From Aromatoleum buckelii (lineage in GTDB: Bacteria > Pseudomonadota > Gammaproteobacteria > Burkholderiales > Rhodocyclaceae): a stretch of 64,000 bases of DNA. The notes under the pieces are model-generated. The model saw only the letters and a list, made by a program, of their open reading frames with translations, ran no database searches and had not been told where the DNA came from. Positions 1 through 16,082 of this stretch are shown here, one piece after another. Both the position numbers and the translations under genes were made by a program. The stretch spans positions 1,550,001 to 1,614,000 of the forward strand of contig NZ_WTVH02000010.1 in NCBI RefSeq assembly GCF_012910785.2. Direction: 5' to 3'. Every line of letters starts with the position of its first letter. Positions within the stretch are counted from its first letter, which is position 1.

Positions 1-2
1 AG

Positions 3-641
3 GCCGACCGCAAACGCCTCGGCGAAGCTTTCATCAAGGTATGTCAGCACTGTGCCGTGGTGACCTTCCTGGTGTTCGGATGGATGGCGGTCATGGGACC
101 GGAGGTGGGTACGTTCGCTTATGGCGCCCGCTGGGCGGGCGCCGGCGAAGTGCTGTCCATCATTTGCTTCGTGGTGTTCCCCGCGACGCCGAATTACCTG
201 ATCGCCGTGCTGCTCAACGCCGTGGGACAGCCGGACCGCGTCTCGACGCTCTCGGCGGTGCAATCCGCACTCAGCGTGCTGTTCGCCGTCGTCGCCGTGC
301 ATTGGGGTATGACCGGGATTGCCATCGCCTTCGTACTTCGCGCGCTGATCACGACACCGCTGGGGTTCGTCTTCCTCAAGCGCAGCGCCGACGTCCGCGG
401 GCGGGATATCGGGCGCGCGCTGGCGGCGCCCGTCATCGCCGCAACCCTGACGATGCTGGTCATCGCGGCGGCCAAAAATTTCGCGCCGCAGTTCCACCCG
501 GTACTGCTGACCCTCATCGTTAGCGGCATTGCCGCGGTGGTGATCTACGGCGCAGCCCTGTTCCAGTTGCAGCGAGAATTGCTGATGAATCTGTGGTCCT
601 TGTTCAGCCACAAGCTGGGCCAAGCGAGCGTGCCGAAATGA
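3..641 (+). CDS. Polysaccharide/oligosaccharide flippase (Wzx-like), 3' part only
   Basis: The reading frame is open from the window edge, so the N-terminal half of the protein lies outside. The visible 212 residues form about five hydrophobic segments separated by short basic loops and end in a cytoplasmic tail, which fits the C-terminal half of a MATE/Wzx-type lipid-linked sugar flippase. Such proteins move undecaprenyl-linked oligosaccharides across the inner membrane for exopolysaccharide or O-antigen synthesis. The stop overlaps the start of the next gene (ATGA), a pyruvyl-transferase-like gene, so the two are probably co-transcribed in a surface polysaccharide operon. The assignment rests on topology and context; another polytopic polysaccharide exporter is possible. 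Confidence 0.65.
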   Translation, partial: ADRKRLGEAFIKVCQHCAVVTFLVFGWMAVMGPEVGTFAYGARWAGAGEVLSIICFVVFPATPNYLIAVLLNAVGQPDRVSTLSAVQSALSVLFAVVAVHWGMTGIAIAFVLRALITTPLGFVFLKRSADVRGRDIGRALAAPVIAATLTMLVIAAAKNFAPQFHPVLLTLIVSGIAAVVIYGAALFQLQRELLMNLWSLFSHKLGQASVPK

Positions 642-1708
642 AGCTGTTCCACTGGGCGTCGAGCGACGGCAATTTCGGCGACGACATGAACCTGTTCCTC
701 TGGGAACATTTCCTGCCCGGCGTGTTCGACAGGAATGACGATGCGCTCTTCATCGGCATCGGTACGATCCTGTCCGCCGATATTCCCAAGGCGCGTCACC
801 GTATCGTGATGGGCAGCGGTACCGGTTACGGACGCTTGCCCGCCGATCTCGGCGACGGCAGCTGGCACATCTATGCCGTGCGCGGCCCGCTCACTGCCCG
901 AGCGATCAAGGCGGATCCGGAGCTCGCGGTGGCCGATCCGGCGATTCTTCTGCCGCTACTGCCGGACTTCGTGTCGGCCTCGCGAGACGGTGTCGCCTTC
1001 GTGCCACATTGGACGACGGCCGAGGAAGGCATCTGGCAAACCGCCTGCGCTCGCGCCGGTTTCGATTTCATCGATCCGCGGCACGAAGCCAAGCGCGTGA
1101 TTCGGCAGATCGCCTCGGCGCAGCTGGTGATTGCCGAGTCCATGCATGGGGCGATCGTGGCCGACGCATTTCGCGTTCCGTGGATCGCGATCGTCAGCGG
1201 CCGCGACACGCCTTTGAAGTGGCACGACTGGGCGTTGGCGCTGGACATGGAATATCGGCCTTACGAGGTGGGACCGCTGAGCGTGATCCCGATGGTCCGC
1301 GGCGGCCGTCGAGAGGTATCTTCGGTCCGGGCCGAGATGAGTGCGCAGGAGTACACGTCGGGCGTCGATGCGGCGGTCAGCAGCTTCGTGGAACGTTCCT
1401 TACGGCCCGCGGCAGCCGTCCGGCCCGGAGCTGGAGCGCGCGCCAAGGCCCGCATTGGCCGCCTGCTCGATCGCGCGGGTCATTCCATGCTCGCGGATCG
1501 GGGAGCGCGGATGCTGACCCGGATCAGCAAGCTCCCGCCGCGGCTCAGCGCCGACGGTGTGCTGCGCGACAGGCAAACCGAGCTCATGAGGCGGATCGAA
1601 TCGTTTCACGAGGATTGGAGCGCGGGAGCGTTCTCCGCGTCGCGGCCTCCAGACCACCCGGGACGAGCGATGAACCCAGCGCCGCAGGTCTTGCAGAACG
1701 GACGATGA
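638..1708 (+). CDS. Polysaccharide pyruvyl transferase family protein
   Basis: A 356-residue protein starting at the ATG that overlaps the flippase stop codon by four bases; this start gives the typical N-terminus MKLFHWASSDGNFGDD. Motifs typical of the CsaB/WcaK (PS_pyruv_trans) family are visible: an N-terminal GNFGDD loop, AVRGPLTA near residue 85 and SMHGAIVADAF near residue 167. The family transfers pyruvate from phosphoenolpyruvate onto sugars of cell-surface polymers, although many members are uncharacterised. The last 80 residues, rich in Arg and Ala, look less conserved. Coupling to the flippase supports a role in exopolysaccharide decoration. The acceptor sugar cannot be told from the sequence. 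Confidence 0.75.
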   Translation: MKLFHWASSDGNFGDDMNLFLWEHFLPGVFDRNDDALFIGIGTILSADIPKARHRIVMGSGTGYGRLPADLGDGSWHIYAVRGPLTARAIKADPELAVADPAILLPLLPDFVSASRDGVAFVPHWTTAEEGIWQTACARAGFDFIDPRHEAKRVIRQIASAQLVIAESMHGAIVADAFRVPWIAIVSGRDTPLKWHDWALALDMEYRPYEVGPLSVIPMVRGGRREVSSVRAEMSAQEYTSGVDAAVSSFVERSLRPAAAVRPGAGARAKARIGRLLDRAGHSMLADRGARMLTRISKLPPRLSADGVLRDRQTELMRRIESFHEDWSAGAFSASRPPDHPGRAMNPAPQVLQNGR

Positions 1709-1761
1709 ACCTGTTGCCTGCCGAGCCGGTGCCATCGGGGCGCCGGCTGTCGTGCGCGGTT

Positions 1762-2634
1762 TCAGCTCCGGCTGGCAAGATAGGCGGCGAACTCTTCGCC
1801 GATCTCGGGATGTCGCAGGCCGAGTTCGATGGTCGCTTTCAGGTAGCCGAGCTTCGAGCCGCAGTCGTAGCGCACGCCCTTGAACTGGTACGACAGCACT
1901 GCCTCGTCCTTCAGCAACGCGGCGATGGCATCGGTCAGCTGGTACTCGCCTCCCGCGCCCGGCTGCAGCGCGCGGATGTGGTCGAAGATGCGCGGCGTCA
2001 GGATGTAGCGACCGACGACCGCTTGCGTCGTCGGCGCCTCTTCGGGCTTGGGTTTCTCGATGATCCCGGTCACCCGCTGCACGTCGCCCAGCTGCGCTTC
2101 GGTGCTGACGATGCCGTACTGGCGCGTCTCTTCGCGCGGCACGTTCATCGTGCCGAGCACCGAACAGCGGTTGTAGTTATAGACGCCGACCATCTGCTCC
2201 ATGATCGAGGCCGAGCCCGGGTTGTCGAGCAGGTCGTCGGCTAGGATCACCGCGAACGCTTCGTCACCGATGACCGGTGCAGCGCACAGCACCGCGTGGC
2301 CGAGGCCGAGCGCTTCCGATTGGCGAATGTAGATGCAGTTCACACCCTTCGGCACGGTGCGCTGCACCAGCGCGAGCATTTCCTTCTTGCCGCGGGCTTC
2401 AAGCTCGGTTTCGAGCTCGTAGGCCTTGTCGAAGTGATCCTCGATCGAACGCTTGGTGCGCCCGGTGATGAAGATCATGTCCGTGATCCCGGCCGCGACG
2501 GCTTCCTCGACCGCGTACTGGATCAGCGGCTTGTCGACGATCGGCAGCATCTCCTTCGGGCTCGCCTTGGTGGCCGGCAAAAAGCGCGTGCCCATGCCGG
2601 CCACCGGAAATACCGCTTTCGTGACTTTCTTCAT
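1762..2634 (-). CDS. galU: UTP-glucose-1-phosphate uridylyltransferase
   Basis: A 290-residue protein with the nucleotidyltransferase signature [20 protein letters not shown] at residues 9-28, followed by [13 protein letters not shown] and the [10 protein letters not shown] metal-binding segment. It makes UDP-glucose from UTP and glucose-1-phosphate, feeding polysaccharide and envelope synthesis. The length matches the bacterial GalU family. The start is the ATG of [10 protein letters not shown]; a longer in-frame extension upstream reads into the end of ligA and is discarded. It is the last gene of the zipA-ligA-galU strand and converges with the polysaccharide genes, leaving only about 50 bases between stop codons. 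Confidence 0.95.
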   Translation of the reverse strand: MKKVTKAVFPVAGMGTRFLPATKASPKEMLPIVDKPLIQYAVEEAVAAGITDMIFITGRTKRSIEDHFDKAYELETELEARGKKEMLALVQRTVPKGVNCIYIRQSEALGLGHAVLCAAPVIGDEAFAVILADDLLDNPGSASIMEQMVGVYNYNRCSVLGTMNVPREETRQYGIVSTEAQLGDVQRVTGIIEKPKPEEAPTTQAVVGRYILTPRIFDHIRALQPGAGGEYQLTDAIAALLKDEAVLSYQFKGVRYDCGSKLGYLKATIELGLRHPEIGEEFAAYLASRS

Positions 2635-2680
2635 GTCGTGACTCTCCCTTTTGAATGATTCGGTGCAGGCGTCCGGCAGG

Positions 2681-5850
<3,170 letters not shown>

Positions 5851-5915
5851 CTTCATTCCCGTTGTGAACGCTTCGCCGCCGCAGGGCAGGAAGCGTCACC
5901 AGTTGATCCTGTAAA

Positions 5916-5949
5916 CAAAAGAATCGGTCCGCCGCCAGTGCGGCAGACC
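5916..5949 (-). terminator. Rho-independent terminator after smc
   Basis: Read on the minus strand, a GGTCTGCCGC / GCGGCGGACC stem with a four-base ACTG loop is followed by GATTCTTTTG. It lies directly downstream of the smc stop and upstream of zipA, so it probably separates the two transcripts. Confidence 0.6.
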
Positions 5950-5965
5950 GGGACCCGTTCGTGCG

Positions 5966-8900
5966 TCAGGCTGCCGCCGGCTCGGCCAGGCGCAGCGCCT
6001 CTTCGATATCCACTTCAACGACCCGTGAAACGCCCTGCTCCTGCATCGTCACGCCGACCAGCTGTTGCGCGATTTCCATCGTGATCTTGCTGTGGCTGAT
6101 GAAAACGAACTGTGTTTGCGATGACATGCGTTTTACCATCTGGCAATAGCGTTCGGTGTTGGTATCGTCCAGTGGTGCATCGACCTCGTCAAGCATGCAG
6201 AAGGGCGCCGGGTTGAGCTGGAACATCGAGAATACCAACGCAATCGCCGTCAGCGCCTTTTCGCCACCGGAAAGGAGATGTATCGAGGTGTTTTTCTTGC
6301 CGGGCGGCTGGGCGACGATCTGGATGCCGGCGTCGAGAATCTCGTCGCCGGTCAGCACCAGCCGGGCCTGGCCACCGCCGAAGAGCTGCGGGAACAGCGT
6401 GCCGAAATGCTGCGTGACGGCATTGTAGGTGTCCTGCAGCTGCTCGCGCGTTTCGCGGTCGATGCGGCGGATCGCGTCCTCGAGCGTGACGATCGCCTGG
6501 CTCAGGTCCTCGTTCTGCGCGTCGAGATAACCTTTGCGCTCCTGCGCGCTGCGCAGTTCGTCGAGGGCCGCGAGGTTGACCTGTCCGAGTTCGGCGATCT
6601 CGCGCGCGAGCCGTGCCACTTCGCGCACCAGCGCGCTCTCGCGCAAGTCGCCGGTCAGCAGCGGCTGCAGCGCCGCTTCGTCGGCCTGGGCTTCGACGAG
6701 GCGCTCGTCGAACTGCGCCACGGCAAGTTCCGCCGCCTGGACGCCCAGCCGCAGCTCGGCGATGCGAGTGCGCGCAGGCGCAGCCTCGCGCTCGGTTCGC
6801 AGGCGCAGCTCCTCGGTCTGCTTGAGCAGGGAAGCAGCCTGTTCCAGCGCGTCGCGCCGCGCGGAAAGCGCCGTCTCGCGGCTCTGGCGCAGCGTCAGCG
6901 CTTCCTGCAGGGCGTCGCGGCTGTGGCTGCAGTCGATCGCGCCGAGTTCATCCCGACAGGCGTCGAGCTCAGTGGTGATGCGGTCGAGCTGCCCGGCCGC
7001 AAGGGTGGTGTTGCGGGCGATGTCATCGAGCTTGCCGGCGCATTCGCGCTCGGAGAAACGCGCTTCCTGCAGATCCCGGGCCGTCGCCTGATCGAGCGCG
7101 CGCGTCTCGCGCAGCAGGTTGTCGCGCTCGGCGAGCACTTCCATCGCGGCGTCGAGCCGCTCGCGCTGCAGTTCGGCCAGCTCGGCTGAACGCGCCTGTT
7201 CGGTTTCGGCTCGCGCGAGCTGTTGGCGCTCGGCGGCTTCGAGGTGCACAAGGTCGTCGAGGTCACGCGTGAGCTGCGCGCGGCGCTCTTCGGCGCGCTG
7301 GCGTGCCTGCGTCAGCTTCAGCAGCCCGACCTGTTCGGCGTGGATCTGCTGCTGCATCGATTGCAGCTCGCGCCGCAGCGCGTTGCCGCGCTCCTGCAGG
7401 TCCGCCGCGATCGCTTCGGCTTCGAGCAGCGCGTCGTGCGCCTGCTGCGCCTCGGCTTCCAGCTCGCGCTGGCGATCCGCAAGGGTGTCGATTTCGCGCT
7501 GGCGTTCGATGACGCCGTGGGTGCGGCTGTCCGGCGCGTAATGGACGAGCGCATGGCGCGTCAGGATCTGCCCGCGCGGACTGACGAGGCAGGTGCCGGG
7601 CGCGAGTTCGGCGCGCCGGGCGAGCCACGGTTCGAGTGCGTCGACGGCAAAACAGCCGCGCAACCCCTCGGCCAGCGCGGGACGCAGCGCCGCTTCCGGC
7701 AGGTGCACGCGGTCGATCAGCGCCGTCGCGCCCGAAGGGGGGGCGACCGGCGGGAGCTGCGTGTCCGCGCCGGCGAACGCGACCGCGAACGCGGCCGGCG
7801 GGGCCTCGTCGAACATCGCGCGGGCAGCGTCGTCGACGGCGCCGGTGAGCGCGGCGAGGCGTTCGCGCAGCACCGCCTCGACCGCGGTTTCCCAGCCTGC
7901 GTCGACCCGCAGCGCACGCCACAGCGGCGCCAGCTCGGCGAGGCGGTGGCGCTTCAGCCAGTCGCCGAGCTGCCCCTGCGACTGCACTTTCGCCTGCAGT
8001 TGTACCAGCGCGTCGCGTCGCGCGCGCAGTTCGGTCAGCCGGCGCTGCACCTGACGTTCGCCATCGAGCGCGGTTTTCAGCGTCGCCTGGGCTTGCGGCA
8101 GGCGCGACTGCGTCTGCACGAGATCCTGCTGGCGGGCGTCGTGCTCGTCGCGCAGAGTGTCGAGCCGGGCTTCCTGCTGTGCGAGCGCCGCCTCATCCGG
8201 CCCGTCGATCGCGCCGCTGTCGCCGAGCAGCCGCGCCCGCCGTTGCGCGAGCGCATCGAGCGCGCGCACGGCGTTTGTGCGGTTCGCTTCGCCGACGCGC
8301 AGCTGTTGCTCGGTTTGGCCGAGTTCGCGGCGTGCGGCCGCGACGGTCGCCTCCGCTGCCTGGCGCGCCGACTCGGCCTCGGGCAGGCGCTCGGCGACTT
8401 CGGCATGGCGTGCTTCGGCCTGCTCGGCCCGCAGCGTGGCGTTTTCCAGCAGCGCGCTCCAGCGCTCGCGGTCGCTGCCGAGCGCTTCACTGCGCGCGCG
8501 CCAGTGCGCTTCGTCGATCGCGAGCTGGGCGAGACGGGCTTCGAGGCGCTTGCGCGCATCCTCGGCGTGCCGAAGCTCGGCTTCGAGGCGGCTGACTTCG
8601 GCGCAAATCGCGGCCAACTCGCTCTGTGCCGCGTGCGTCGCTTCGGATGCGGAAAAATGCGCTGCGCGGCCCGATTCGACCGCGTTTTCGAGTTCCTGCA
8701 GGCGAGCGCTGTCGGCTTCCATCTTCGCCGACAGCTGGTGGAGTTCGCTTTGCAGCCGCACCTGCTCGCCGCGCGCGTCGTTGCGCTTGAGCAGCCACAA
8801 CAGCTGCTGGCGCTCGGCATGCGCAGCGCTCAGCGCACGGAAACGGGCTGCGATCGCGGCCTGCGCGTCGAGGTGGCCGATGCGCTCGCCGAGCTCCATG

Positions 8901-9493
8901 CGGATGTCGTCGAGCCGGGTGAGGTTGTCGCGTGCATCGGACAGCCGGCCTTCGGTCTCGCGGCGCCGCTCGCGGTATTTGGTGACGCCGGCGGCCTCTT
9001 CGAGAAAGCCGCGGATTTCCTCGGGCCGTGCTTCGATGATGCGCGAGATCATGCCCTGTTCGATGATCGCGTAAGCGCGCGGCCCGAGTCCGGTGCCGAG
9101 GAACAGGTCGATGACGTCCTTGCGGCGCACATGGACGTTGTTGAGGTAATACGTCGATTCGCCGCTGCGGTCGAGCACCCGCTTGACCGAGATTTCCGCA
9201 TAGCGCGACCACTGCCCCGCTGCGCGCCCTTCGGCGTTGTCGAACACCAGCTCGACGCTCGCCCGCGACACCGGTTTTCTCGTCGTCGAGCCGTTGAAGA
9301 TCACGTCCTGCATCGACTCGCCGCGCAGCGCGCTCGCCCGCGTTTCGCCGAGCACCCAACGCACCGCGTCGATGATGTTCGACTTGCCGCAGCCGTTCGG
9401 CCCGACGACACCGACGAGGTTGCCGGGAGTGAGGACGGTGGTCGGGTCGACGAAGGTCTTGAAACCGGCGAGTTTGAGCTTGGAAAGACGCAC
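5966..9493 (-). CDS. smc: Chromosome segregation protein SMC
   Basis: A 1175-residue structural-maintenance-of-chromosomes ATPase. The N-terminal head carries Walker A (GPNGCGKSN), long Ala/Glu/Arg/Gln-rich coiled coils flank a central hinge around residues 500-640, and the C-terminal head carries the ABC signature LLSGGEKALTAIA and Walker B FCMLDEVDAPLDD. It compacts and segregates the chromosome with ScpAB. A GTG start is chosen because it gives the family N-terminus VRLSKLKLAGFKTFVD; the in-frame upstream ATG adds residues unlike SMC. The gene is divergent from dapC. The coiled-coil coding sequence produces long open antisense frames, which are not genes. Confidence 0.96.
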   Translation of the reverse strand: MRLSKLKLAGFKTFVDPTTVLTPGNLVGVVGPNGCGKSNIIDAVRWVLGETRASALRGESMQDVIFNGSTTRKPVSRASVELVFDNAEGRAAGQWSRYAEISVKRVLDRSGESTYYLNNVHVRRKDVIDLFLGTGLGPRAYAIIEQGMISRIIEARPEEIRGFLEEAAGVTKYRERRRETEGRLSDARDNLTRLDDIRMELGERIGHLDAQAAIAARFRALSAAHAERQQLLWLLKRNDARGEQVRLQSELHQLSAKMEADSARLQELENAVESGRAAHFSASEATHAAQSELAAICAEVSRLEAELRHAEDARKRLEARLAQLAIDEAHWRARSEALGSDRERWSALLENATLRAEQAEARHAEVAERLPEAESARQAAEATVAAARRELGQTEQQLRVGEANRTNAVRALDALAQRRARLLGDSGAIDGPDEAALAQQEARLDTLRDEHDARQQDLVQTQSRLPQAQATLKTALDGERQVQRRLTELRARRDALVQLQAKVQSQGQLGDWLKRHRLAELAPLWRALRVDAGWETAVEAVLRERLAALTGAVDDAARAMFDEAPPAAFAVAFAGADTQLPPVAPPSGATALIDRVHLPEAALRPALAEGLRGCFAVDALEPWLARRAELAPGTCLVSPRGQILTRHALVHYAPDSRTHGVIERQREIDTLADRQRELEAEAQQAHDALLEAEAIAADLQERGNALRRELQSMQQQIHAEQVGLLKLTQARQRAEERRAQLTRDLDDLVHLEAAERQQLARAETEQARSAELAELQRERLDAAMEVLAERDNLLRETRALDQATARDLQEARFSERECAGKLDDIARNTTLAAGQLDRITTELDACRDELGAIDCSHSRDALQEALTLRQSRETALSARRDALEQAASLLKQTEELRLRTEREAAPARTRIAELRLGVQAAELAVAQFDERLVEAQADEAALQPLLTGDLRESALVREVARLAREIAELGQVNLAALDELRSAQERKGYLDAQNEDLSQAIVTLEDAIRRIDRETREQLQDTYNAVTQHFGTLFPQLFGGGQARLVLTGDEILDAGIQIVAQPPGKKNTSIHLLSGGEKALTAIALVFSMFQLNPAPFCMLDEVDAPLDDTNTERYCQMVKRMSSQTQFVFISHSKITMEIAQQLVGVTMQEQGVSRVVEVDIEEALRLAEPAAA

Positions 9494-9605
9494 GTCGGAA
9501 CGAGGGTGAACGGTCGGGTTCAGGGCTGTCGAAAGCGCGCCATGATAACATCCCCGATCCACGGCCCCCGCGGCCGGCGTCCCGAAATATGCCGACACAA
9601 TTGAC

Positions 9606-10802
9606 GTGAATCCGAACCTCGACCGACTGCAGTCCTACCCTTTCGAAAAGTTGCGCAAGCTGTTCGAAGGACTCATCCCGCCCCCGGGCCTGGCCACGAT
9701 CCGGCTGTCGATCGGCGAGCCCCGGCACGCGACGCCCCCTTTCATCACGCAGGCGCTGATCGACAATCTCGACGGCCTCTCGGCCTATCCCGCGACCCAG
9801 GGCAGCGACGCGCTGCGCGGCGCGATCGCCGGCTGGCTCGAGCGGCGCTACGGGCTGCCCGCGGTCGACGTCGCGACCCAGGTGCTGCCGGTCAATGGAT
9901 CGCGCGAAGCGCTGTTCGCGTTCGCGCAGTGCGTCGTCGACAGCCGCGGCGGCGCAGCGAAAGTGCTGTGCCCGAACCCGTTCTACCAGATCTATGAAGG
10001 CGCGGCGCTCCTGGCCGGCGCCGAACCGGTGTTCCTCAACAATCTGCCTGAAAACCGTTTCGGCTCGGACTTCGATTCGCTGCCGGAATCGGTGTGGCGC
10101 GACGTCCAGCTGGCGTTCGTCTGCTCGCCGGGCAATCCGACTGGACGCGTGCTGTCGCTGCAGGAGTGGGCTCGCCTGTTCGAGCTTTCCGACCGCCATG
10201 GCTTCGTGATCGCCGCGGACGAGTGCTATTCGGAGATCTATTTCGACGAGAACGCGCCCCCGGTCGGCGCGCTGCAGGCCGCGCGCGAGCTCGGTCGCGG
10301 CGATTTCCGCAATCTCGTGACGTTCTCGAGCCTGTCGAAACGCTCGAATGTGCCGGGGATGCGTTCCGGGTTCGTCGCCGGCGACGCCGCCGTGCTGAAG
10401 GCTTTCCTGCGCTATCGCACTTACCACGGCTGCGCGATGAATCCGGCCGTGCAGGCCGCTTCGGTCGCGGCCTGGAACGACGAAGCGCACGTCGTCGACA
10501 ACCGCCGGCTGTACCGCGAGAAATTCGATCGCGTCACGCCGCTCGTCGCGCGCCACCTGAAAGTCGAGCGGCCCGACGCCGGTTTCTACCTGTGGGCGCA
10601 GACGCCGATCCCGGATACCGAGTTCGCCCGCCGCCTGCAGGGTGAATATAATGTCACGGTACTGCCGGGCAGCTTCCTCGCCCGCGAGGCGAACGGCGTT
10701 AATCCGGGCGCCGGCTTCGTGCGCATCGCCCTCGTCGCCCCGACTGCCGAATGCGTCGAGGCGGCCGAGCGCATCGCCGCTTTCTGCCAATCTCTCCCAT
10801 AA
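9606..10802 (+). CDS. dapC: Succinyldiaminopimelate transaminase
   Basis: A 398-residue fold-type I PLP aminotransferase starting with GTG ([20 protein letters not shown]). The segment YSEIYFDE precedes the Schiff-base lysine in [17 protein letters not shown], followed by the substrate-binding Arg in GFVRIALV. It transaminates N-succinyl-2-amino-6-oxopimelate with glutamate in the lysine and diaminopimelate pathway. The call is strengthened by dapD immediately downstream and dapE 2 kb further on, which cover the flanking steps of the same succinylase branch. Confidence 0.92.
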   Translation: MNPNLDRLQSYPFEKLRKLFEGLIPPPGLATIRLSIGEPRHATPPFITQALIDNLDGLSAYPATQGSDALRGAIAGWLERRYGLPAVDVATQVLPVNGSREALFAFAQCVVDSRGGAAKVLCPNPFYQIYEGAALLAGAEPVFLNNLPENRFGSDFDSLPESVWRDVQLAFVCSPGNPTGRVLSLQEWARLFELSDRHGFVIAADECYSEIYFDENAPPVGALQAARELGRGDFRNLVTFSSLSKRSNVPGMRSGFVAGDAAVLKAFLRYRTYHGCAMNPAVQAASVAAWNDEAHVVDNRRLYREKFDRVTPLVARHLKVERPDAGFYLWAQTPIPDTEFARRLQGEYNVTVLPGSFLAREANGVNPGAGFVRIALVAPTAECVEAAERIAAFCQSLP

Positions 10803-10815
10803 CGGAAAACTCCCC

Positions 10816-11637
<822 letters not shown>

Positions 11638-11734
11638 TCCCCGCACATTGGGCTGTCGCTGAGCCGGGCGGACGGGCGGTCCGGCCGGTTCAGCTGTCCG
11701 CCCCTCCCCTTTTCCGTTCCGGAGACCCGCGGCG

Positions 11735-14099
<2,365 letters not shown>

Positions 14100-14101
14100 A
14101 G

Positions 14102-15037
14102 ATGTCCGACCTCCACGACGACACCGAACACGAACACGAACACGAGCATGGCCCCCTCGGCGAACTGGTCACGCTGCGCGACTGGCTGCGCTACGCGGTC
14201 ACGCGCTTCAATCGCGCCGGCCTGTTCTTCGGCCATGGCTGCGGCGATGCCTATGACGAAGCGGTGTGGCTGCTGCTGCACACGCTGTCGCTGCCGCTCG
14301 ACCGGCTCGAGCCGTTCCTCGACGCCTGCATCACGGCCGACGAGCGGGAGTCGCTGTTCACGGTCATCGAACGCCGCGCCGCGGAGCGCGTGCCGGCTGC
14401 GTACATCACCGGGGAAGCCTGGCTGGGGGACTTTCGTTTCCAGGTCGATGAGCGGGTGATCGTTCCCCGCTCCTTTTTCGCCGAACTGCTCGAGGACGGT
14501 TTCGCCCCGTGGATCGACGATGCCGAAGAGCTCACTTCGGCGCTCGACTTGTGCACGGGCTCGGGGTGTCTCGCAATCCTGATGGCGCATGCGTTCCCGA
14601 ATGCGCAAATCGTCGGTGCCGATCTTTCCGACGACGCGCTGCAGGTCGCGCGCGCGAACGTGTCCGACTACGATCTCGACGGCCGCATCGAGCTGCTGAA
14701 AAGCGACGTGTTCGACAGGCTTGCCGGCCGTACCTTCGATCTCATCATCAGCAATCCGCCGTACGTCACCACAGACGCGATGGCTACGCTGCCGCCGGAA
14801 TACCTGCACGAGCCGCGCATGGCGCTTGCTGCCGGCGAGGACGGGCTGGACATCGTCCGCCGCTTGGTCGCAGGCGCGAAAGCGCATCTCAATCCGGGGG
14901 GCGTGCTGGCGGTCGAGGTCGGCCACAACCGCCACCTCGTCGAAGAAGCGTTCCCCGACCTTTCGCCGGTCTGGCTTTCGGCCAAGGGAGGGGACGACAT
15001 GGTTTTCGTGCTGCGCGCCGACGAATTACCGGAGTAA
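14102..15037 (+). CDS. prmB: 50S ribosomal protein L3 N5-glutamine methyltransferase
   Basis: A 311-residue SAM-dependent methyltransferase. The SAM-binding segment is ALDLCTGSGCLAILMA and the catalytic NPPY motif of the PrmB/PrmC family is present (ISNPPYVTTDAM). Length favours PrmB, which methylates a glutamine in ribosomal protein L3, over the shorter PrmC; there is no prfA nearby, which agrees. The N-terminus is unusual, with a run of alternating His and Glu (EHEHEHEHG) before the conserved start of the family. It is translationally close to dapE. Confidence 0.88.
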   Translation: MSDLHDDTEHEHEHEHGPLGELVTLRDWLRYAVTRFNRAGLFFGHGCGDAYDEAVWLLLHTLSLPLDRLEPFLDACITADERESLFTVIERRAAERVPAAYITGEAWLGDFRFQVDERVIVPRSFFAELLEDGFAPWIDDAEELTSALDLCTGSGCLAILMAHAFPNAQIVGADLSDDALQVARANVSDYDLDGRIELLKSDVFDRLAGRTFDLIISNPPYVTTDAMATLPPEYLHEPRMALAAGEDGLDIVRRLVAGAKAHLNPGGVLAVEVGHNRHLVEEAFPDLSPVWLSAKGGDDMVFVLRADELPE

Positions 15038-15040
15038 AAA

Positions 15041-15499
15041 ATGCCCGCTGAACGCCCGATCCTGCTCGTTGAAGACAACCCGGATGACGAAGCCCTGATG
15101 TTGCGGGCCTTCAGCAAGAACGGCATCCGGAATCCGGTCGTCGTCGCGCGCGACGGGGTCGAAGCGATCGACTATCTGTTCGGTACCGGCAGCTACGAGG
15201 GCCGCGACCTTTCGCTGATGCCGTCCGTGGTGCTGCTCGACCTGAAGCTGCCGCGGATCGACGGCCTCGAAGTGCTGCGCCGGATGCGGGCGGACGAACA
15301 CACCGGCTTGTTGCCGGTGGTCATCCTCACCACCTCACGCGAAAGGCAGGACATCCACGAAGCCTACCGGCTCGGTGCGAACAGCTACATCCGGAAGCCC
15401 GTGGATTTCGAGCGTTTCATCCACGCGGTCGGGCAGATCGTCACGTACTGGCTGGCGCTGAACGAAACCGCGGATCCTTCCGGCAACGGCCTTTACTGA
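15041..15499 (+). CDS. Single-domain response regulator (CheY/Rcp1-like)
   Basis: A 152-residue receiver domain with no output domain. The acidic pocket (LLVEDNPDDEALM), the phosphoacceptor Asp in VVLLDLKLPRIDG, the conserved Thr in VILTTS and the Lys in YIRKPVDF are all present. The loop insertion between beta2 and beta3 (YLFGTGSYEGRD) is typical of Rcp1-type regulators that pair with bacteriophytochrome-like or hybrid kinases. No kinase gene is adjacent, so the partner is unknown. It starts three bases after the prmB stop. Confidence 0.85.
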   Translation: MPAERPILLVEDNPDDEALMLRAFSKNGIRNPVVVARDGVEAIDYLFGTGSYEGRDLSLMPSVVLLDLKLPRIDGLEVLRRMRADEHTGLLPVVILTTSRERQDIHEAYRLGANSYIRKPVDFERFIHAVGQIVTYWLALNETADPSGNGLY

Positions 15500-15592
15500 C
15501 TGCTGACTCGCGTCGTTAGCTCCCTGTCACCCGGCTGGTTTCGAGAGACAGCGGGGCAACAGCCCAGGGCGCGGGAACGGAGCCCGCGCAAA

Positions 15593-16081
15593 CTACAGCA
15601 GCGCTTCGATCTCGCGTGCGATGCTTTCCGGTTTCGTCGCCGGGGCGAAACGCCCGACGATCTGGCCGTTGCGATCGACCAGGAACTTCGTGAAGTTCCA
15701 CTTGATCGCTTCGGTGCCGAGAATTCCGGGCGCGACCGACGTGAGATGCCGGTACAGCGGATGCGCATTGTCGCCGTTCACGTCGATCTTTTCGCCGAGC
15801 GGAAAGCTGACGCCGTAGTTCTTTGCGCAAAACGCCGCGATTTCTTCCGCACTACCCGGCTCCTGCGTACCGAACTGGTTGCACGGAAAACCGATCACCG
15901 AAAACCCCCGCGGCGCGAACCTGTCGTGCAGTTCCTGCAGCGCCGCGTACTGCGGCGTGAAGCCGCATTCGCTCGCAGTATTGACGATCAGCAGCACTCT
16001 GCCGCGAAACTCCGCGAGCGGCATCGGCGCGCCGTCGAGCCGCCTCGTTTCGAAATCGAACACGCTCGCCGGGGCGCTCAT
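15593..16081 (-). CDS. Glutathione peroxidase family protein
   Basis: A 162-residue thioredoxin-fold peroxidase. The catalytic Cys is in VNTASECGFTPQY, the Gln in GFPCNQFGTQEPG and the Trp in IKWNFTKFLVDRNG, the usual tetrad of bacterial BtuE/GPx proteins. The catalytic residue is Cys, not selenocysteine. It reduces hydroperoxides, probably with thioredoxin. It is read in the same direction as, and immediately downstream of, iscX, so it may be transcribed with the ISC operon. Confidence 0.9.
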   Translation of the reverse strand: MSAPASVFDFETRRLDGAPMPLAEFRGRVLLIVNTASECGFTPQYAALQELHDRFAPRGFSVIGFPCNQFGTQEPGSAEEIAAFCAKNYGVSFPLGEKIDVNGDNAHPLYRHLTSVAPGILGTEAIKWNFTKFLVDRNGQIVGRFAPATKPESIAREIEALL

Positions 16082-16082
16082 T

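Noticed and set aside
7223-9604. Long plus-strand frame opposite smc
   Set aside because: Antisense to the SMC coiled coils; composition mirrors them and no motif is visible.
15500-15592. Stem GCGCGGG / CCCGCGC between the response regulator and glutathione peroxidase
   Set aside because: The hairpin lacks a T tract on either side in the right place, so it was not called a terminator.
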